Shown one piece after another: positions 12,401-24,935 of a stretch of 64,000 nucleotides of DNA. The stretch lies in the NCBI GenBank assembly GCA_036346405.1, contig CM070548.1, positions 72,201,739-72,265,738 on the forward strand, read 5' to 3'. Both the position numbers and the translations under genes were made by a program. The first letter of the stretch is position 1; each line of letters begins with the position of its first letter. The notes under the pieces were generated by a model. The model saw nothing but the letters and a program-made list of their open reading frames with translations, did not search any database and was not told the DNA's origin. This stretch comes from Phyllostachys edulis. Taxonomy: Eukaryota; Streptophyta; Magnoliopsida; Poales; Poaceae.

Positions 12401-13111
12401 TTAGCAAATGCCGGGCATGGATGCGGTGCACATAGTTGGTCCAAGGAGGCGCTATGGCAGTCGGAGACAGGCGATGCGGTGTGCAAAGGCTGAAGAAAGA
12501 AAGAAAAAAAAGGAAAGAAAAAGAAAGAGAAAGGAAAAAGGAGGGAAAAGGGAAAAAGAAAAAGATTTTCGGCCCAAGAAAATAAAATGAAATTCTGAGA
12601 TTACATTTCAGAGAAATTCAAATAGAAATTTGAATTTTCGGCTGAGGTTTGAATTTTAAGAGAGATGAATTTGAAATGGAAATTTTGAATTCCAAATTGG
12701 ACACAAAATGAATTGGATTTTAGGACAAAGATTTTAAGTGAGTCTTGGAATTTGAATTTTGATTTGGAGTTGAAATGTGATTCAAGATTTGATTTATATA
12801 AACAAGAACTACAAATTAAGAGCCAACACTTTGAAATAATTAATTAAATTAATTTTTTCAACAAAGAAAAGAAATTTTGAGAAGACTAAATAGAAATAAC
12901 AAAACTCAAAAGAAATAACAAAAAGATTCTTGGAAAAAGAATTCCAAGAGAAAACCATAAAATAAAATAAATAAAATTTAATTTAATCGAAATTTTGATT
13001 TACTTGGTTTATTTTCTAAAATTTCAAATTAATCTTTAACAAATCAAGAAAATTCAAATGGTTATTTTTATTTTGAAATTTTCAAAAATATGTAAAAATT
13101 GGGATGTTACA
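12401..13111 (-). mobile_element. U3 part of the minus-strand gypsy-type LTR
   Basis: Read leftwards from 13111 it starts TGTAACATCCCAATTTTT, then long A/T-rich sequence and a C/T-rich tract (12495-12560), the same layout as 6485-7140 on the other strand. A purine ORF at 12408-12590 is simple sequence. Confidence 0.6.
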
Positions 13112-13910
13112 TCCTTCTAAAAGAAAAATTCTAATTTATGATTTGGGGATTTTTTTTTGAGTAGTTGAGGCTAGTGATTGTGAGAGATGGATTGATTCTG
13201 TGCTCAAGTGTTGAGCTTTTGTCCTGCATAGTGGAGTGGCTATAAACCAACATTTATCTCAAATCAATGCAAGCAAGATTCCTTTAAGATGAGTCTCTTC
13301 TTGTTCTTGTTATTTTTTGGTGACTTTTGGGATTTTGGCGATTCTTTGGGTTTCCTTTGGTTTCTAGGATCATCTTTATCATTATCTACCCACTAGCAAG
13401 TTTTTGGATCAAAGTTTGAATTTCCTCGGTTCTTGAGCCCTTTTTGTCCCCATCTAAGAAATTGGTGGAATCTTGGCCTCGATCTTCTCGATCGTCGATT
13501 GGAATATATTTCTGACCTTCTTGATGAGCTATGGTTGAAATTGAGGGGATTTAGATCACCAGATCAAAAGTTGAGTTCATTTGTGATTTTGATCTTGTGT
13601 TGATACAACTATTCATTCATGTGAGAGATCAGACCGCCCCTAATGAGAGTTAGGCTGCCAGGCCATCGGTCAAACCGCCCATCCTCAGAGGTTTGATCGC
13701 CCAACTCTTTTCATTTTGAGTTTTTGGTGATTTTGATTGTTGTGTCTCGGGGTTTTGATTGGATTCAATATAAGACTTCCGCTGTGCTTGTATATTCAAT
13801 CTTCATAGCTTGCATGGCTATTGGAGTAAGAATGGAATTGAATCCGGTCTAGGTGAAAAAGAAGTAGTGCTCCTATTCACCCCCCCTCTAGTCACCGTTT
13901 CAGTCCAACA
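13112..13910 (+). mobile_element. 5' LTR (right piece) of the SIRE-type Copia element
   Basis: Resumes the LTR interrupted at 3781. It aligns with 21717-22516 almost without gaps, including GTAGTTGAGGCTAG and TTCAATCTTCATAGCTT, and ends ...CAGTCCAACA. It carries TCAGACCGCC-like motifs at 13628-13700. Confidence 0.9.
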
Positions 13911-13912
13911 AG

Positions 13913-13926
13913 TGGTATGAGAGCCC
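13913..13926 (+). other. Primer-binding site of the SIRE-type Copia element
   Basis: TGGTATGAGAGCCC lies two bases after the LTR. It is the Met-tRNA primer site with one change (TATGAG for TATCAG). Confidence 0.85.
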
Positions 13927-13968
13927 GGTTAGTTCATTCTTGATCTTAACTAATCACTGAACGTGGCG

Positions 13969-16900
13969 ATGGAGAAGTACATCACCAAGCCGCATGTCTT
14001 CGATGGGCTCGACTATGCCTATTAAAAGAATCATATGCATGTCTACCTTCAGAGCGAAGGTCAAGCCATATGAGAGGTTGTCCAAGCCCCGCTTATCTTG
14101 CCCGAGGTTGCTACACCGACTTCAATGGCCCTCTTAGCTAACAACCACAAGACAAAGAACCTCCTATATGCCAGGCTTGGGAGACAGGAGTATGACAGGA
14201 TTTGTCACCTTGAGACCGCATATGACATTTGCACACCCTCGAGACTTACCATGAGGGTTCATCCCAAATCAAGCAAGTACATCAAACAGTCTTCAAGCGA
14301 GAATACAACAAGTTCGAGATGTGTCCTGGAGAGAGCATCGATGATGTATGCTTCAACAAGGTGCTCAGTCAATTAAAAGCGGTCGACATCGAGTATTCTC
14401 AGTCCAAGAATACTACCCACCTCTTGGCTGCAATCAACACCAAGGAGTAGGAGATGAAGGCTACTACTATTAAGGATAATGTTAATCTTTTTGATCTCAC
14501 CTTGGAGCTGCTTTATAGCAAGCTCAAGACTCATGAAATCAAGAGGGTTGATTATCCTAAGAAGGAGAACATGGCCTTGGTAGCAGACCCTTTCAAGAGA
14601 TCTCTAGATGGCTCTTCCAATTCTTCGGGTTTCTCTCTTGCATGTCTTTCTGAAATTAATGAAGAAGACCTTGAGTCCATCCCCGAGCATGAGTTAGTCC
14701 TTCTAGCCAAAAAATTCACACAGGCCTACAATAATGTGAGGAATAAGAAGAGAGGAGGTCCAGTGACTTGCTATGAATGTGGTGAGCTTTATCGCATTTG
14801 AACAAACTGCCCCAAGCTCGAAGAGAAGGGCAACCACAAGGAGGAGAAGCCCACTTGGAGAAAGTCCCAAGGAAGCAAGGCGAAGTTTGAAGTCGCCAAG
14901 CTTGTGAAGGCCGCTCACCGGGTCCTTACCGTTTTTGGAGATCACTCCTTGAGCGACGTGGACTCCGGTAGCGAGGAGGACAAGGAGGAGGAGATCCCTC
15001 GAGAGAAGGACAAAGACAAGGCCAATGCCAAGGACTTCACCAGCATGTGCTTCATGGCTGACTTCGTCCATGATGATGATGACACCGATGAGGTACCTCC
15101 TTCCTATGAAGTCCTCTCTATGCATTGTGAAGGGATGTATGAGCAGATTCTTAGTCAGGACAAGGCATTAGATTTGATCATGGCTAGGGCTAATGACTTA
15201 GAGTTGCAAGTAGATAATCTTACCCTTGAACTTGCAAATGTTAAGGACCTTGAGATTGATGAATGTGATTCTCGCCATGCTTTACTTGCTAAACTGCAAA
15301 GTGTTCATGATATTGCCTTGCACCAACTAGAAAATGCTAGAGCTGAGCTAATTGAATTTAAATCTACTACATGTGAGAAATGCCTAGAGTCTAGCAAGTT
15401 GGTAGCTTCTGAGAAAATTGACTCTAGTGCTTGTTCTTTCTATTTAGTATGTGAGTGAGAGATGAATGACATGCTAGAAATATTTAGAGTCAAGTATGAG
15501 AAACTTATGGGCAAAATTGAGTTTGCATCATGTATTAATTATGAAGCCCTCCAGCTTCAAGTTGCTATCCAAAAAGAGAAGCATGCTAGGGCCATTAAGG
15601 CTAAAACTTGTGAATCATATCCTAAACTTGAAACTGAAATTGCTTATCTCAAGGACACATTAGAAAAAATTTCTAAGGGTAGGAAACAATTAAACATGAT
15701 TTTTTGACAAGTCAAAAACTCTTTATAGGAAGCAAGGGTTAGGATACAACTTTGTCACTAACAAGTCCAAGCCCAATGTCATTCAAGTATTGTAGGATGG
15801 CTTAGTTGAGTTCAAAACCCAACTTGCAAAAATTCTCTTCAAATCTATAGGTTTTGCCCAACCATTTTCTAAGGAAAAGGTGCATCTCCAGTGGTATCAA
15901 TTACAATTGCACCTATTGCAAGAGGATGAGCATTTGCTTGAGTTCTGTTGGCGTAGGTTGAAAATTGCTAAGAAAAATCTTGCTAGACTTTCATCTCATC
16001 AACCTAGAGCCTTTGTGAGAAATAGTCATGTAGAAAAGAAGAAACCTGGACTAGGATTTAATTCACATGTTCGTCATCATCATATTCCTAGATAGGATGC
16101 ATCTCATGTTCCTGTGACTGTTGCTCAAGATAGGACTTCAAGTAGGATCAAGGCTAGCAATTCTGCTTTACATACTTCTCGCAGACATGTGTCTCATACT
16201 GGGTTCCCAAGTCTTATTTAACTAACCTCAGTATTGAAGCACGTCGATCTTTTGTGCCTTGACTTTCAGGATCACCGCAAAAAGGGGAGGAACACGTGGC
16301 TTGTCGACTCTGGGTGTTCATGCCACATGAACAGAGACTCAAGATGGTTCACCTCTTTCACCGGACAATGGGTGATGACTTCATCACCTTTGGAGATGAT
16401 ACACAAGGGCGGATAGAAGGAACGAGATCGATCAGGGTGAACGACAAGTTCCTTCTAAAGGACGTTGCCCTTGTGGACAAGCTAAGGTATAACTTGCTCG
16501 CTGTCTCACAGCTTCTTGACGATGACTATGAGACTAGATTTAAGAAAAATACATGTCGGGTGCTTGATTCAGTTGGTGAGCTTGTCTTTGGGATTTCTAG
16601 AGTTGGTAGGATCTTTGGAGCTGATTTTTCTGAATCTTTAGCTGGTTCTCTCGAGTGTTTGATTGCTCCTTCCTTTGAGTTCTAGCTTTGGCACTAGTGT
16701 TTATGGCACATTGGTTTTGACCATCTGACGCGAGTTAGCAATCTTGATCTCGTGAGAGGTTTACCCAAACTCAAAGTCATCAAGGATGTTGTATGTACGC
16801 CCTGTAGGCATGACAAACAAGTTGCCGCCTCACACCCGTCATTAACTATGGTCATGGCTGACGGACTGGGACAGTTGTTTCACATGGATACTGTTGGTCT

Positions 16901-19381
16901 TGCTAGGGTTTGGTCAGCCGGTGGTAAATGGTACATTCTTGTCATAGTCGATGATTTCTAGAGATATTCTTGGGTGTTCTTTCTTGCCTTGAAGGATGAA
17001 ACTTTTGATCATTTTCATGATTTTGTTCTTTGCTTGGCTTTTGAACTCCCAGGTGCCTTGAGAGTGATCTGTAGCGACAATGGCACGGAGTTCAAGAATG
17101 CCTCATTTGTCTCTTTTTGTGCTGAGCGTGGTATTGAGTATTAATTCTCCTCTCCACACGTCCCTCAACAAAATGACGTGGTGGAAAGAAAGAACATGAC
17201 CTTGGTCAAGATGGTCAGGACGATGCTAGATGAGTATAGCACTCCGAGGAGGTTCTGGGTTGAAGCTATTGCTACAACTTGTCATATTGCCAACCATGTT
17301 TTCTTGAGACCGTCTTTGGGAAAGACATCATATGAGCTTAGGTTTGGGAGAAAGCCCTCAGTTTCTCATTTTTGAGTGTTTGGAGCCAAGTGTTTCATTC
17401 TCAAGGAAAGAAATCTGGATAAATTAGAGTCTAGGACTTTTGATGATTTATTTATAGGTTATCCTGCACATTCGATGGGCTTTCGGGTTCTTAATCTTGA
17501 GAATAATGTGATCATAGAGACATGCAATGTCACCTTTGGTCAAACTAGCCCTAGAGCTAGATGAGAAGTTTCAGGTGACACACATGCGATGGAGAGCATC
17601 TTTATGAAGGAAGATGAAGATGGAGCTGATGATTGTCTCCCGCATGCTGCTACCACTAATCCAGTTGAAGAACCTGCTTCCACTACTTCACCTTCAGTTG
17701 AGGTTCCTGCTGCATCTTCATTATCAGCAATACATGCGGAGGTCAAAGAGGTGCTATCTCCCCTGGGCGCTCCACTTCACATTCAGAGGAGCCATCCTCC
17801 GGATCAGATGATTGGTCATCTTCATGAGCGAGTCACTCGCTCTAGGTATCACGATCTGAATCTCTACTCTCATTCTGCATTTGTTGTTTCTTTTGAACCC
17901 CATGATATATCGCATATATTATCTGATTCTAACTGGGTCAATACCATGCACGAAGAGTTAGAGAATTTCAAGAGGAACAAAGTCTAGAATCTAGTTGAAC
18001 CTCCTAGTGGTCATAATGTGATAAGAACCCATTGGGTATTTAAAAACAAACAAAGTGAGGATGGTTATGTGGTTAGGAACAAGGTTAGATTGGTAGCTTA
18101 GGGTTTTAGCCAAACTGAGGGGTTAGATTTCGATGAGACCTTCGCTCCTGTTGGTAGATTAGAGGTCATTCGTATTCTGCTTGCATTTGGTGCATCCAAT
18201 GGCTTTAGGTTATATCAGATGGATGTCAAGAGTGCATTTCTGAATGGGTTCATAGAGGAGGAAGTGTATGTTAGGCACCCCCCGCCCCCAACTTTGAGGA
18301 TACCAAACACCATTATCTTCCCTTAGAGCATGGTATGATAGGCTTAAGACCTTGTAGACAAGACCCTGTTTATTCTTAGGCATGCAATGACTTCCTACTT
18401 GCTCAGATTTATGTATATGATATTATCTTCGGTGGTTCTTCTCATGCACTTGTTTCTAGTTTTTCTGAGACTATGTCCATAGAATTTGAGATGAGTATGA
18501 TGGGAGAGCTTAACTACTTTCCGGGGCTTCAAATCAAGCATGCAAGGAAGGGATCTTCATCCATCGGACAAAGTACACCATGGATCTGCTCAAGCGCTTC
18601 GAGATGGGTGACTGTAAGCCGATTGCCACTCCCATGGTGACTTCGACTACTTTGGATTCAAACAAGGAAGGAGAAGCTATGGATCAATGCGAGTACCATA
18701 GCATGATCGGCTCCCTCCTCTACCTGACAGTCTCATGACCGGACATCCACTTTGTTGTCTATCTGTGTGAGATTTCAGGCGTCTCCGAGGACTTCTCATC
18801 ACTAAGCCATCAAGCGCATCTTTAGGTACCTTCAGTCTACCCTCTAGTATGACATTTGGTATTCCTGCTCATCTTCCTTATCTATTCGAGGTTTTTTGGA
18901 TTCTGATTTTGTGGGCTATAGGCTAGATACGAAAAGCACCTCAGACACTTGTCACTTTTTAGGCACTTCTCTTATCTCTTGGTGTTCTAGGAAACCGTCC
19001 TCTGTTATACAATCCACAGCCGAGGCAGAGTACGTAGCTGCCTCTAGTTGCTGTAGTCAGATTTTGTGGATGGTGTTCACCCTCAGGGACTACGAGTTAT
19101 CCTTTGATAGTGCTCCTCTCCTTTGTGATAACACTAGCGCTATTAACATAGCCAAGAACCCGGTGCAACACTCGAGGACCAATCACATAAACATTCGCTA
19201 CCACTTCCTTAGAGACCATGTAGAGAAGGGTGATATTGTGCTACAGTTTGAGGAGTTCGAATCTCAGTTAGATGATATTCTCACCAAGCCTTTGGACCCA
19301 AATAGGTTTGCCACCTTGAGGAGTGAGTTAGGGGTAATTTACCCCTATGGGTTGGTTTGGGGGGGGGTGGTTCTTTTCTGA
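13969..19381 (+). pseudogene. SIRE/Maximus-type Copia gag-pol relic
   Basis: The order of domains is gag, protease, integrase, reverse transcriptase, RNase H, as in Ty1/Copia. Gag starts MEKYITKPHVFDG at 13969 and has a zinc knuckle at ~14768 (CYECGE, with the His replaced by Arg and a stop inside). A coiled Glu/Asp-rich gag tail follows. Protease has VDSGCSCHM at 16303. The integrase zinc finger begins LWH near 16690, with the core at 16870-17380. RT starts near 17940, and its YVDD box at 18410-18421 reads YVYD. RNase H (TAEAEYVAAS at ~19018) ends at the stop at 19379. Many in-frame stops, often where Trp is expected, and several frameshifts make it dead. Confidence 0.93.
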
Positions 19382-21033
19382 GCTTTTCTTGTTCATCTGA
19401 TCTTTCCTTGATCTTGTTCTAAACTTTCTAATCTTCTTGATCTTTTTAGGTTTTTGAGTTTTTCTTGCATCTCATTGTATCATATTGCATTCATATGAAA
19501 ATCACAAACAGATGCATTGTAATATAAGCTTTACCGCTTGTCTTTTAAATTGATAAAGCTTTGCTTATTACCCTCTTGAGCTTTAGTATTTCAATTCTTG
19601 CTCAATGGCATGGCTAGTTCATTGACTTTCTAGAATTATCATGATTTCACATATGTAGCTTAGTCTTTGCTTGATGAGCTAGAACTTTAAGACAACTTGA
19701 ACTAAAAATTACAATTTGTGGATTTTTCAGCTAGTTGCACCATTAGTGATCCTTTTGTGAAACTTACCATATCAAAATCGCTTTGTTAACTCTTGAATCT
19801 AGGATTGAACATCAATTGAGCCTCTAGTTCTTGTGTGAATCTAAAAATTGCACTTGTGCAAAATGAAAAATCAAGTTTTATGGTTCTCATGTGGATAAAT
19901 TGTGCCAAACTATTCTCACACAACTGCATGTCAAAGACATGAACTTGGAGATAGTTTGATGATCCAGATAATCTCATGGGGACTGCTTGTCAAACTTGAC
20001 ATGAACCTTAAGATTTTTCGCCCCGGTTGAAGCTTAGGAAGAGGTTGTGGATGGCTCCTAGTCCAGCATCTTTTTCACTAAGATAGACCTTTAATTAACT
20101 TCAACATGTGTTATTCATTGCAAATGAAAATTGTTGTAAAAATTAGGTGTTTGAGGTACTTTGAGCAAAATAATTCACTTTGGGACTTTAGGTCTCTAGA
20201 ATGATCTTTGTTAGCTTCTTGATCTCACAATAACATTCTGACATGACCATTATCACTCTAGGATCACTTTTGATGAACTTGTTAATTTTTGGCACTTTGC
20301 TTAACTTGGGAAAAATTCATCGCTTCATCTTGAGCTTTCTAGCTTAGCTTTGATATATATGTCTTAGCATGATCTTAATAGCACTTGCATGCTTGATGTG
20401 TCTTGAGTAATAGTAGAATTGCTAGCATGTTCTTTTGGCTAATCTCAAAACTTCTTGTACTCAAAATTAAAAAAAATCTAAAAATGAAGCCACTCCAGTG
20501 CATTTCATGCATGCTCTTTCTTATGCTTCTTCCTCATTTATACATTTGTCATCTCTGATGAGAGGAAGACGTGATTTCTTGATGACTCCATTGTCCAAGG
20601 GGGAGAAGATATTGTAAAAATGTTAAAAGGGGAGCTATTTAGAGAAAAAGAGAGAAAATGAACATTTTGAAAAATAAGTGATCATATTGAGGGGGAGCAT
20701 CTCATTTGCATTCTTGTGCTCTTATTGTCATTTCTGAACTTGTATTGTAATTCTTGAAACCTCACAATGATCAAAGGTCAAATTGAACAATTATTCTTTC
20801 ATATGGACCATGAGTGAGATTTTTGACTCTTTACTGGAAATTGAAGCTTTCTTGCTCTCTATTGCCTTATCTCACTTACTTCTGCTAATCTGAAGCCAAC
20901 TTGGTCATTTCTATTGCTTTTTCTTGCTTTTGGACCAAGTTATGCCTTTGCACGAATACGTTGAGTATTTTCGAAAACAAACATCCAACTTGTATTTTTG
21001 GGAAATTGCTAACGTATTGATCAAGGGAGAGAT
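19382..21033 (+). mobile_element. Post-pol spacer of the SIRE-type Copia element, with purine tracts
   Basis: 1.65 kb between RNase H and the 3' LTR. No sustained protein is seen; SIRE-type elements often carry a long 3' spacer or env-like ORF here, and none is recognisable. Purine runs occur at 20597 (AAGGGGGAGAAGA), 20690 (GAGGGGGAGCA) and 21023-21033 (AAGGGAGAGAT); the last adjoins the 3' LTR and is the likely polypurine tract. Confidence 0.75.
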
Positions 21034-22516
21034 TGTGGATACCATGGGGGATATGCTCATGATCTTAGGATGATGATACAATTGGCAATGGAGGCGAGGG
21101 TTTGTCAAAACACGTGTTTTCGACAAAATTCAGATGTTGTCGGGTCTCATGCGGTCAGACCGGCCTAGGGGCAGGCCAAAGGGCTGGTAGTCAGACCGGC
21201 TGAGAGTGGCGATCTGACCGGCCAAAAAGGTAACTTTCAAGTTTTTGGCTAAGTAAAAAATAGAGGATGTAGGCAAAAGAGAGGATTCTTCTACATTTGC
21301 TCTCATAATTTTTAGAGCTTTGAGCCAAAAGTTCTATTCATTTTGAATTTCCAGAGAGGGTTCAAATTTTCAGGGAGAAAATCTGGCTAAGTGTTTGTGC
21401 TGGCCGTCAGTTCGGCCAAGCAGGGTGGTCAGACCGACAAGATCAAACCGACCATGGGTGGTGGTCTGTCCTATTTTACCCTATTTAGGTCAAGCGAAAA
21501 TAAAGATCACAAAGAAAGGAGAGGCAGTTTAGGTCAAGTGAAGATAAAGATCACGAAAAAACGGATTCGGGAAGCCCGATTTGTCATCCACTTTGAGAAA
21601 CGTGTGTGAGTGTAGACCCGTTTGTGTGTGGGCTTAATGGGTGTCTGTTAGGGTCTTCTCTCCCAGCCTAGCCTCCACTAGAAAAGGAGAATCTCCGGAT
21701 GTTGATTTCTCAAGTCCTTCCAAGAGAAAAACCCTAACTTTTGATTTGTGGATTTTTGGAGTAGTTGAGGCTAGGGTTTGTATGAGATGGATTGATTGTG
21801 TGTTGAAGTGTTGAGTTTTTGTCCTCCATAGTGGAGTGGTTGTAAACCAACATCGATCTCAAATCAATCCAAGTAAGACCCCTTCAAGATGAGTCTCTTC
21901 TAGTTCTTGCTCTCTTTTTGATGACTTTTGGGATTTTTCTGATCGTTTGGTTTCTTGTTGTGATCTTGCTTGCTCTGACATGTGGGAACGTATCTAGGAT
22001 CATCTTTATCGTCATCTACCCACAAGCAAGTTTTTAGATCAAAGTTTGAATCTCTTTGGTTCTTGAGTCATTTTGCCCTCATCTAAGAAATTTGTGGAAT
22101 CTTGGTCTTGATCTTCCCGATCGTTGATTGGAATCTATTCCTGACCTTCTTGATGAGCTATGGTTGAAATTTGAGGGGATTTAGATCACCAGATCAAAAG
22201 TTGAGTTGATTTGTGATTTTGATCTCGTGTTGATTTCATTGTTCATTCATGTGAGAGGTTAGACCACCCCTGATGAGGTCAGGCCGCTAGGCCATCGGTC
22301 AGACCGCCCAACTCTTTTTGTTTTTAGTTTTGGGTGATTTTGATTGTTGTGTCTCGGGATTTTGATTGGATTCAATACAAGACTTTGGCTGTGCTTGTAC
22401 ATTCAATCTTCATAGCTTCCATGGCTATTGGCGTAAGAATGGAATTGAATTCGGTCTAGATGAAAAAGAAGTAGTGCTCCTATTCACAACCCTATAGTCA
22501 TTGTTTCAGTCCAATA
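21034..22516 (+). mobile_element. 3' LTR of the SIRE-type Copia element
   Basis: Starts TGTGGATACCATGG after the polypurine tract and ends ...CAGTCCAATA (5' LTR: CAGTCCAACA). 1483 bp. It contains repeated GGTCAGACCG-type motifs at 21155-21230, 21415-21465 and 22255-22310. Divergence from the 5' LTR is much greater than between the TRIM LTRs, so this element is older. Confidence 0.88.
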
Positions 22517-22639
22517 GTAGGACATCCCCAGGAGAAATTTTTAGAAGCTTCCAGTCCTCTAGCAATTAGACAGGTAACAGGCAAAATTATAGCGCGCCAT
22601 GGGTATACACTACGTGGCAGTGAAGCTTCAATGGCTTTA

Positions 22640-24037
22640 GGGCCTATTTGTTTTATTTGGGCTTTTACGGCGACTTTTTCGGTGTCTTCATGGGCGAACT
22701 CATGAAGGGTGGATGGCTAGGCTTTTCTGATTTGTTGTTTGACTGTCTGGATTTTAGGTAGGCTGGTTGTAGCTTCCAACATGAGAAATGTCTGAAATGC
22801 CGTTGAGGACAGTAACAACTTGTTTGATGCCGTTTAATGCAATTAACAACATTTAAAGACGACGACTATCACAATATACCGCAATTTAGCACAATTAGCA
22901 CCATAAACCATAATTAGCCTACAACTACCACAATTCACGACAACTACCGCGATTAACAACAATTAACGGTAATTGACGATATTTAACGACCACTACTAGA
23001 ATTAGGGAAATTGGTCGCATTTGATGACGAATACCGCAATGAGCGCAATTGATCGCATTTGATGACGACTACCGCAATGACCGCATTTAACGCAATTGAT
23101 CGCATTTGATGACAACTACCATAATTAACGCAATTGATCGCATTGACAACTACCACAATTAACGTAATTTACCCCAATTACTACAATAAAAAAAATTACA
23201 TGACAAGTACCGCAATTTAGGACAACTACCCCGATTACCAACAAGTGGCGATAATTATTAAAATATAGAATTATTACAATTAACAATTATTAAAAAATTT
23301 ATTAAAACACATAATTATTAAAATAAACAATAATTACATAAGTATTTAATTTACATGAGAAATGAAAAGAAAAAACAAAGAAATAAAGAAAAGGAAAAAA
23401 AGCTAGGGTTCGGCCAGCAGCGGCGACGACGCCGGAGGAAGCCGGTGGCGACGGCAGTGGTGGTGGGGGAGCAGGAGGACCGAGGCCGGCGGCGTCGTAG
23501 TAGTAGGAGGAGGAGGTCGGCGTCGGGAGAGGAGGGAGTGAGGGGAGGAGAACAGCGTCGGCGTCAGCCAGCGGAGAAGGAGGAGGCCGGAGGTGGAGGA
23601 GGAGGAGGCCGGAGCGAGGCAGAGGCGCCCAGATCTGGGGGAGGAGGCGTCTCGGGGGGGGAGGGGAGGCGGAGGTGGGAGAGGGCAGCGGTGCGTTGGG
23701 GGTGGAGGGAGGAGGAGGAGGAGGGGGCGGGCTGGCGCGACGTCCTGCTAGCAGGCGACGGAGGAGGCGGCGACGGATGAGGCCGAGCGTGGGTGTGGGG
23801 CCCGGGGGGTGTTATTGGATGGCATTTGATGGGTAAATATCAGTGAACTCAAGGGGCAAATAGGGAAGAGAGGTGGTAGGAAGCCGCGGAAAGCTGCCGA
23901 AGGGCAGCTTTTGGCTTTCTCCCATTGACACGACTTCCGGCTTCGACAAAAGCGGCTACGAAAAGTTGACCGTTTGGAACGGCTTTTGGGTTTTCCGGGC
24001 AAAAGCCGGAAGCCGAAACCGTTCCAAACGGGGCCTT
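22640..24037. mobile_element. Non-autonomous DNA transposon, probably Harbinger-like
   Basis: Left end GGGCCTATTTG, right end CAAACGGGGCCT, giving short imperfect inverted ends, flanked by TTA (22637-22639, 24038-24040). 1.4 kb with no transposase. The interior is a degenerate short-period A/T-rich array, then a GC-rich purine block (23400-23780). The right subterminal part repeats CCGTTCCAAACGG-type words. The superfamily is inferred from the 3-bp duplication only. Confidence 0.6.
22845..23340. repeat. Degenerate short-period repeat (CAACTACCGCAATTAACG-like)
   Basis: Words such as ACTACCGCAAT, CAATTGATCGCATTTGATGA and AATTAACG recur every 15-40 bp without a fixed period. It decays into plain A/T-rich sequence near 23230-23340. 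Confidence 0.75.
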
Positions 24038-24040
24038 TAG

Positions 24041-24848
24041 CAGGTCACAGTCACAAACGAGCTTGATTCCTTCCGGCCTAATCAAACATAAAAATTTACA
24101 GCTTAGGGTTAGAACATTGTTTATTCGAGCACTAAACAATTCGTTGCTGGGGGCATGATGCATAAGCTGAAATATATCAAGTCACATGTCACTATATGTA
24201 TTGTATCTTGAAAGGAATCTAACAGTGTGAACAGTATCATCTAATGCGAGATGCTGAGACGATGGTAAAACGGGACGTTATAGTCGTCTATGAAAACACC
24301 CGTACTGAAACCATAACTTGTGTCATGTTGGAGACTGGAAGCACTACTTGTGATGTGTGAACGGCTAGTATTTTCAGGATAGCTGTTTAAAGTAAACACG
24401 ATATTGTTCAATGAAAAAAAAAGTCAAGATCAACAATAGTGAAAATGAAAGTACAAACGTCGTCCTGCCAGTTTAAATTTTTTTTAAATGAAAGTACAAA
24501 TTGTTCATAGAGACAATTCTCAAAATAATTTAGAGAAATATTAGATATAAAAGGTGGTATGCAACAAGTTAATTGATACAAAGCAAGATGCAATATTATT
24601 TTTAAAATCGATAAAGGAGATGAAAAGTGTGGGAACACACAATAGTATGTTACTAATCTTATTGGCCCACCAAGTTTTTTTAATACAGTGGAAAAATGCA
24701 TTCATAATATTTGTTTTAAAATAAAATATACAAATTATTCAAAAAATTGTGTAAGTTATTCAAATACTAGGAAACAACAAAGAAATATGACATCATTTTC
24801 AAAAAAAATAAAAGAGATAAAGAAAGAAGGATGATCTCACCTATCAAT
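24041..24848. other. No gene recognised
   Basis: A/T-rich sequence with an A/T-run-rich centre (24410-24830). No long ORF with protein-like composition, no paired termini seen. Confidence 0.6.
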
Positions 24849-24849
24849 C

Positions 24850-24935
24850 AAAAAAAATATGAGGGCAGGAGGAATCGAACACATGACCTCCTGTTTGAGA
24901 GAAACACCAACTGACCAAATAGGTAAAGAAAGTGT
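24850..24935 (-). mobile_element. tRNA-derived SINE-like segment
   Basis: On the minus strand, TGGTCAGTTGGT (an A-box look-alike, 24906-24917) is followed by GTGTTCGATTCC (a B-box look-alike, 24871-24882), then a short tail with a T run (about 24850-24858). This is the layout of a tRNA-derived SINE head. It does not fold into a proper tRNA by eye. The full element limits are not visible. Confidence 0.45.

Larger units (their letters stand above)
3782..13111. mobile_element. Nested block of gypsy-type LTR sequence inserted in the Copia 5' LTR
   Basis: The block begins TGTCGGGACCG and ends TTGGGATGTTACA, i.e. TG...CA, and is flanked by a perfect TCCTT duplication (3777-3781, 13112-13116). The interrupted LTR sequence is continuous across it when compared with the 3' LTR. 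Inside are two long arms with the same content in opposite directions: reading 6480 to 3782 leftwards parallels reading about 9370 to 12380 rightwards. A second LTR-type start, TGTAACATCCC, lies at 6485 on the plus strand, facing the one at 13111 on the minus strand. Best explanation: one large minus-strand LTR (U3 at 12400-13111, R/U5 at 3782-6484) interrupted by a related plus-strand LTR. No gag-pol is seen. Confidence 0.75.

Noticed and set aside
6476..12491. 8-bp duplication CAAAGGCT marking a hAT or other insertion
   Set aside because: The copies are offset from the LTR-type start at 6485 and no matching terminus exists at 12483; chance cannot be excluded.
23355..23780. 141-codon plus-strand ORF rich in Arg, Gly and Glu
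   Set aside because: Product of a G/A-rich simple tract inside a DNA transposon; other frames are equally open.
24850..24935. A tRNA gene on the minus strand
   Set aside because: A- and B-box look-alikes are present, but acceptor and anticodon stems do not pair by eye; a SINE head is likelier.
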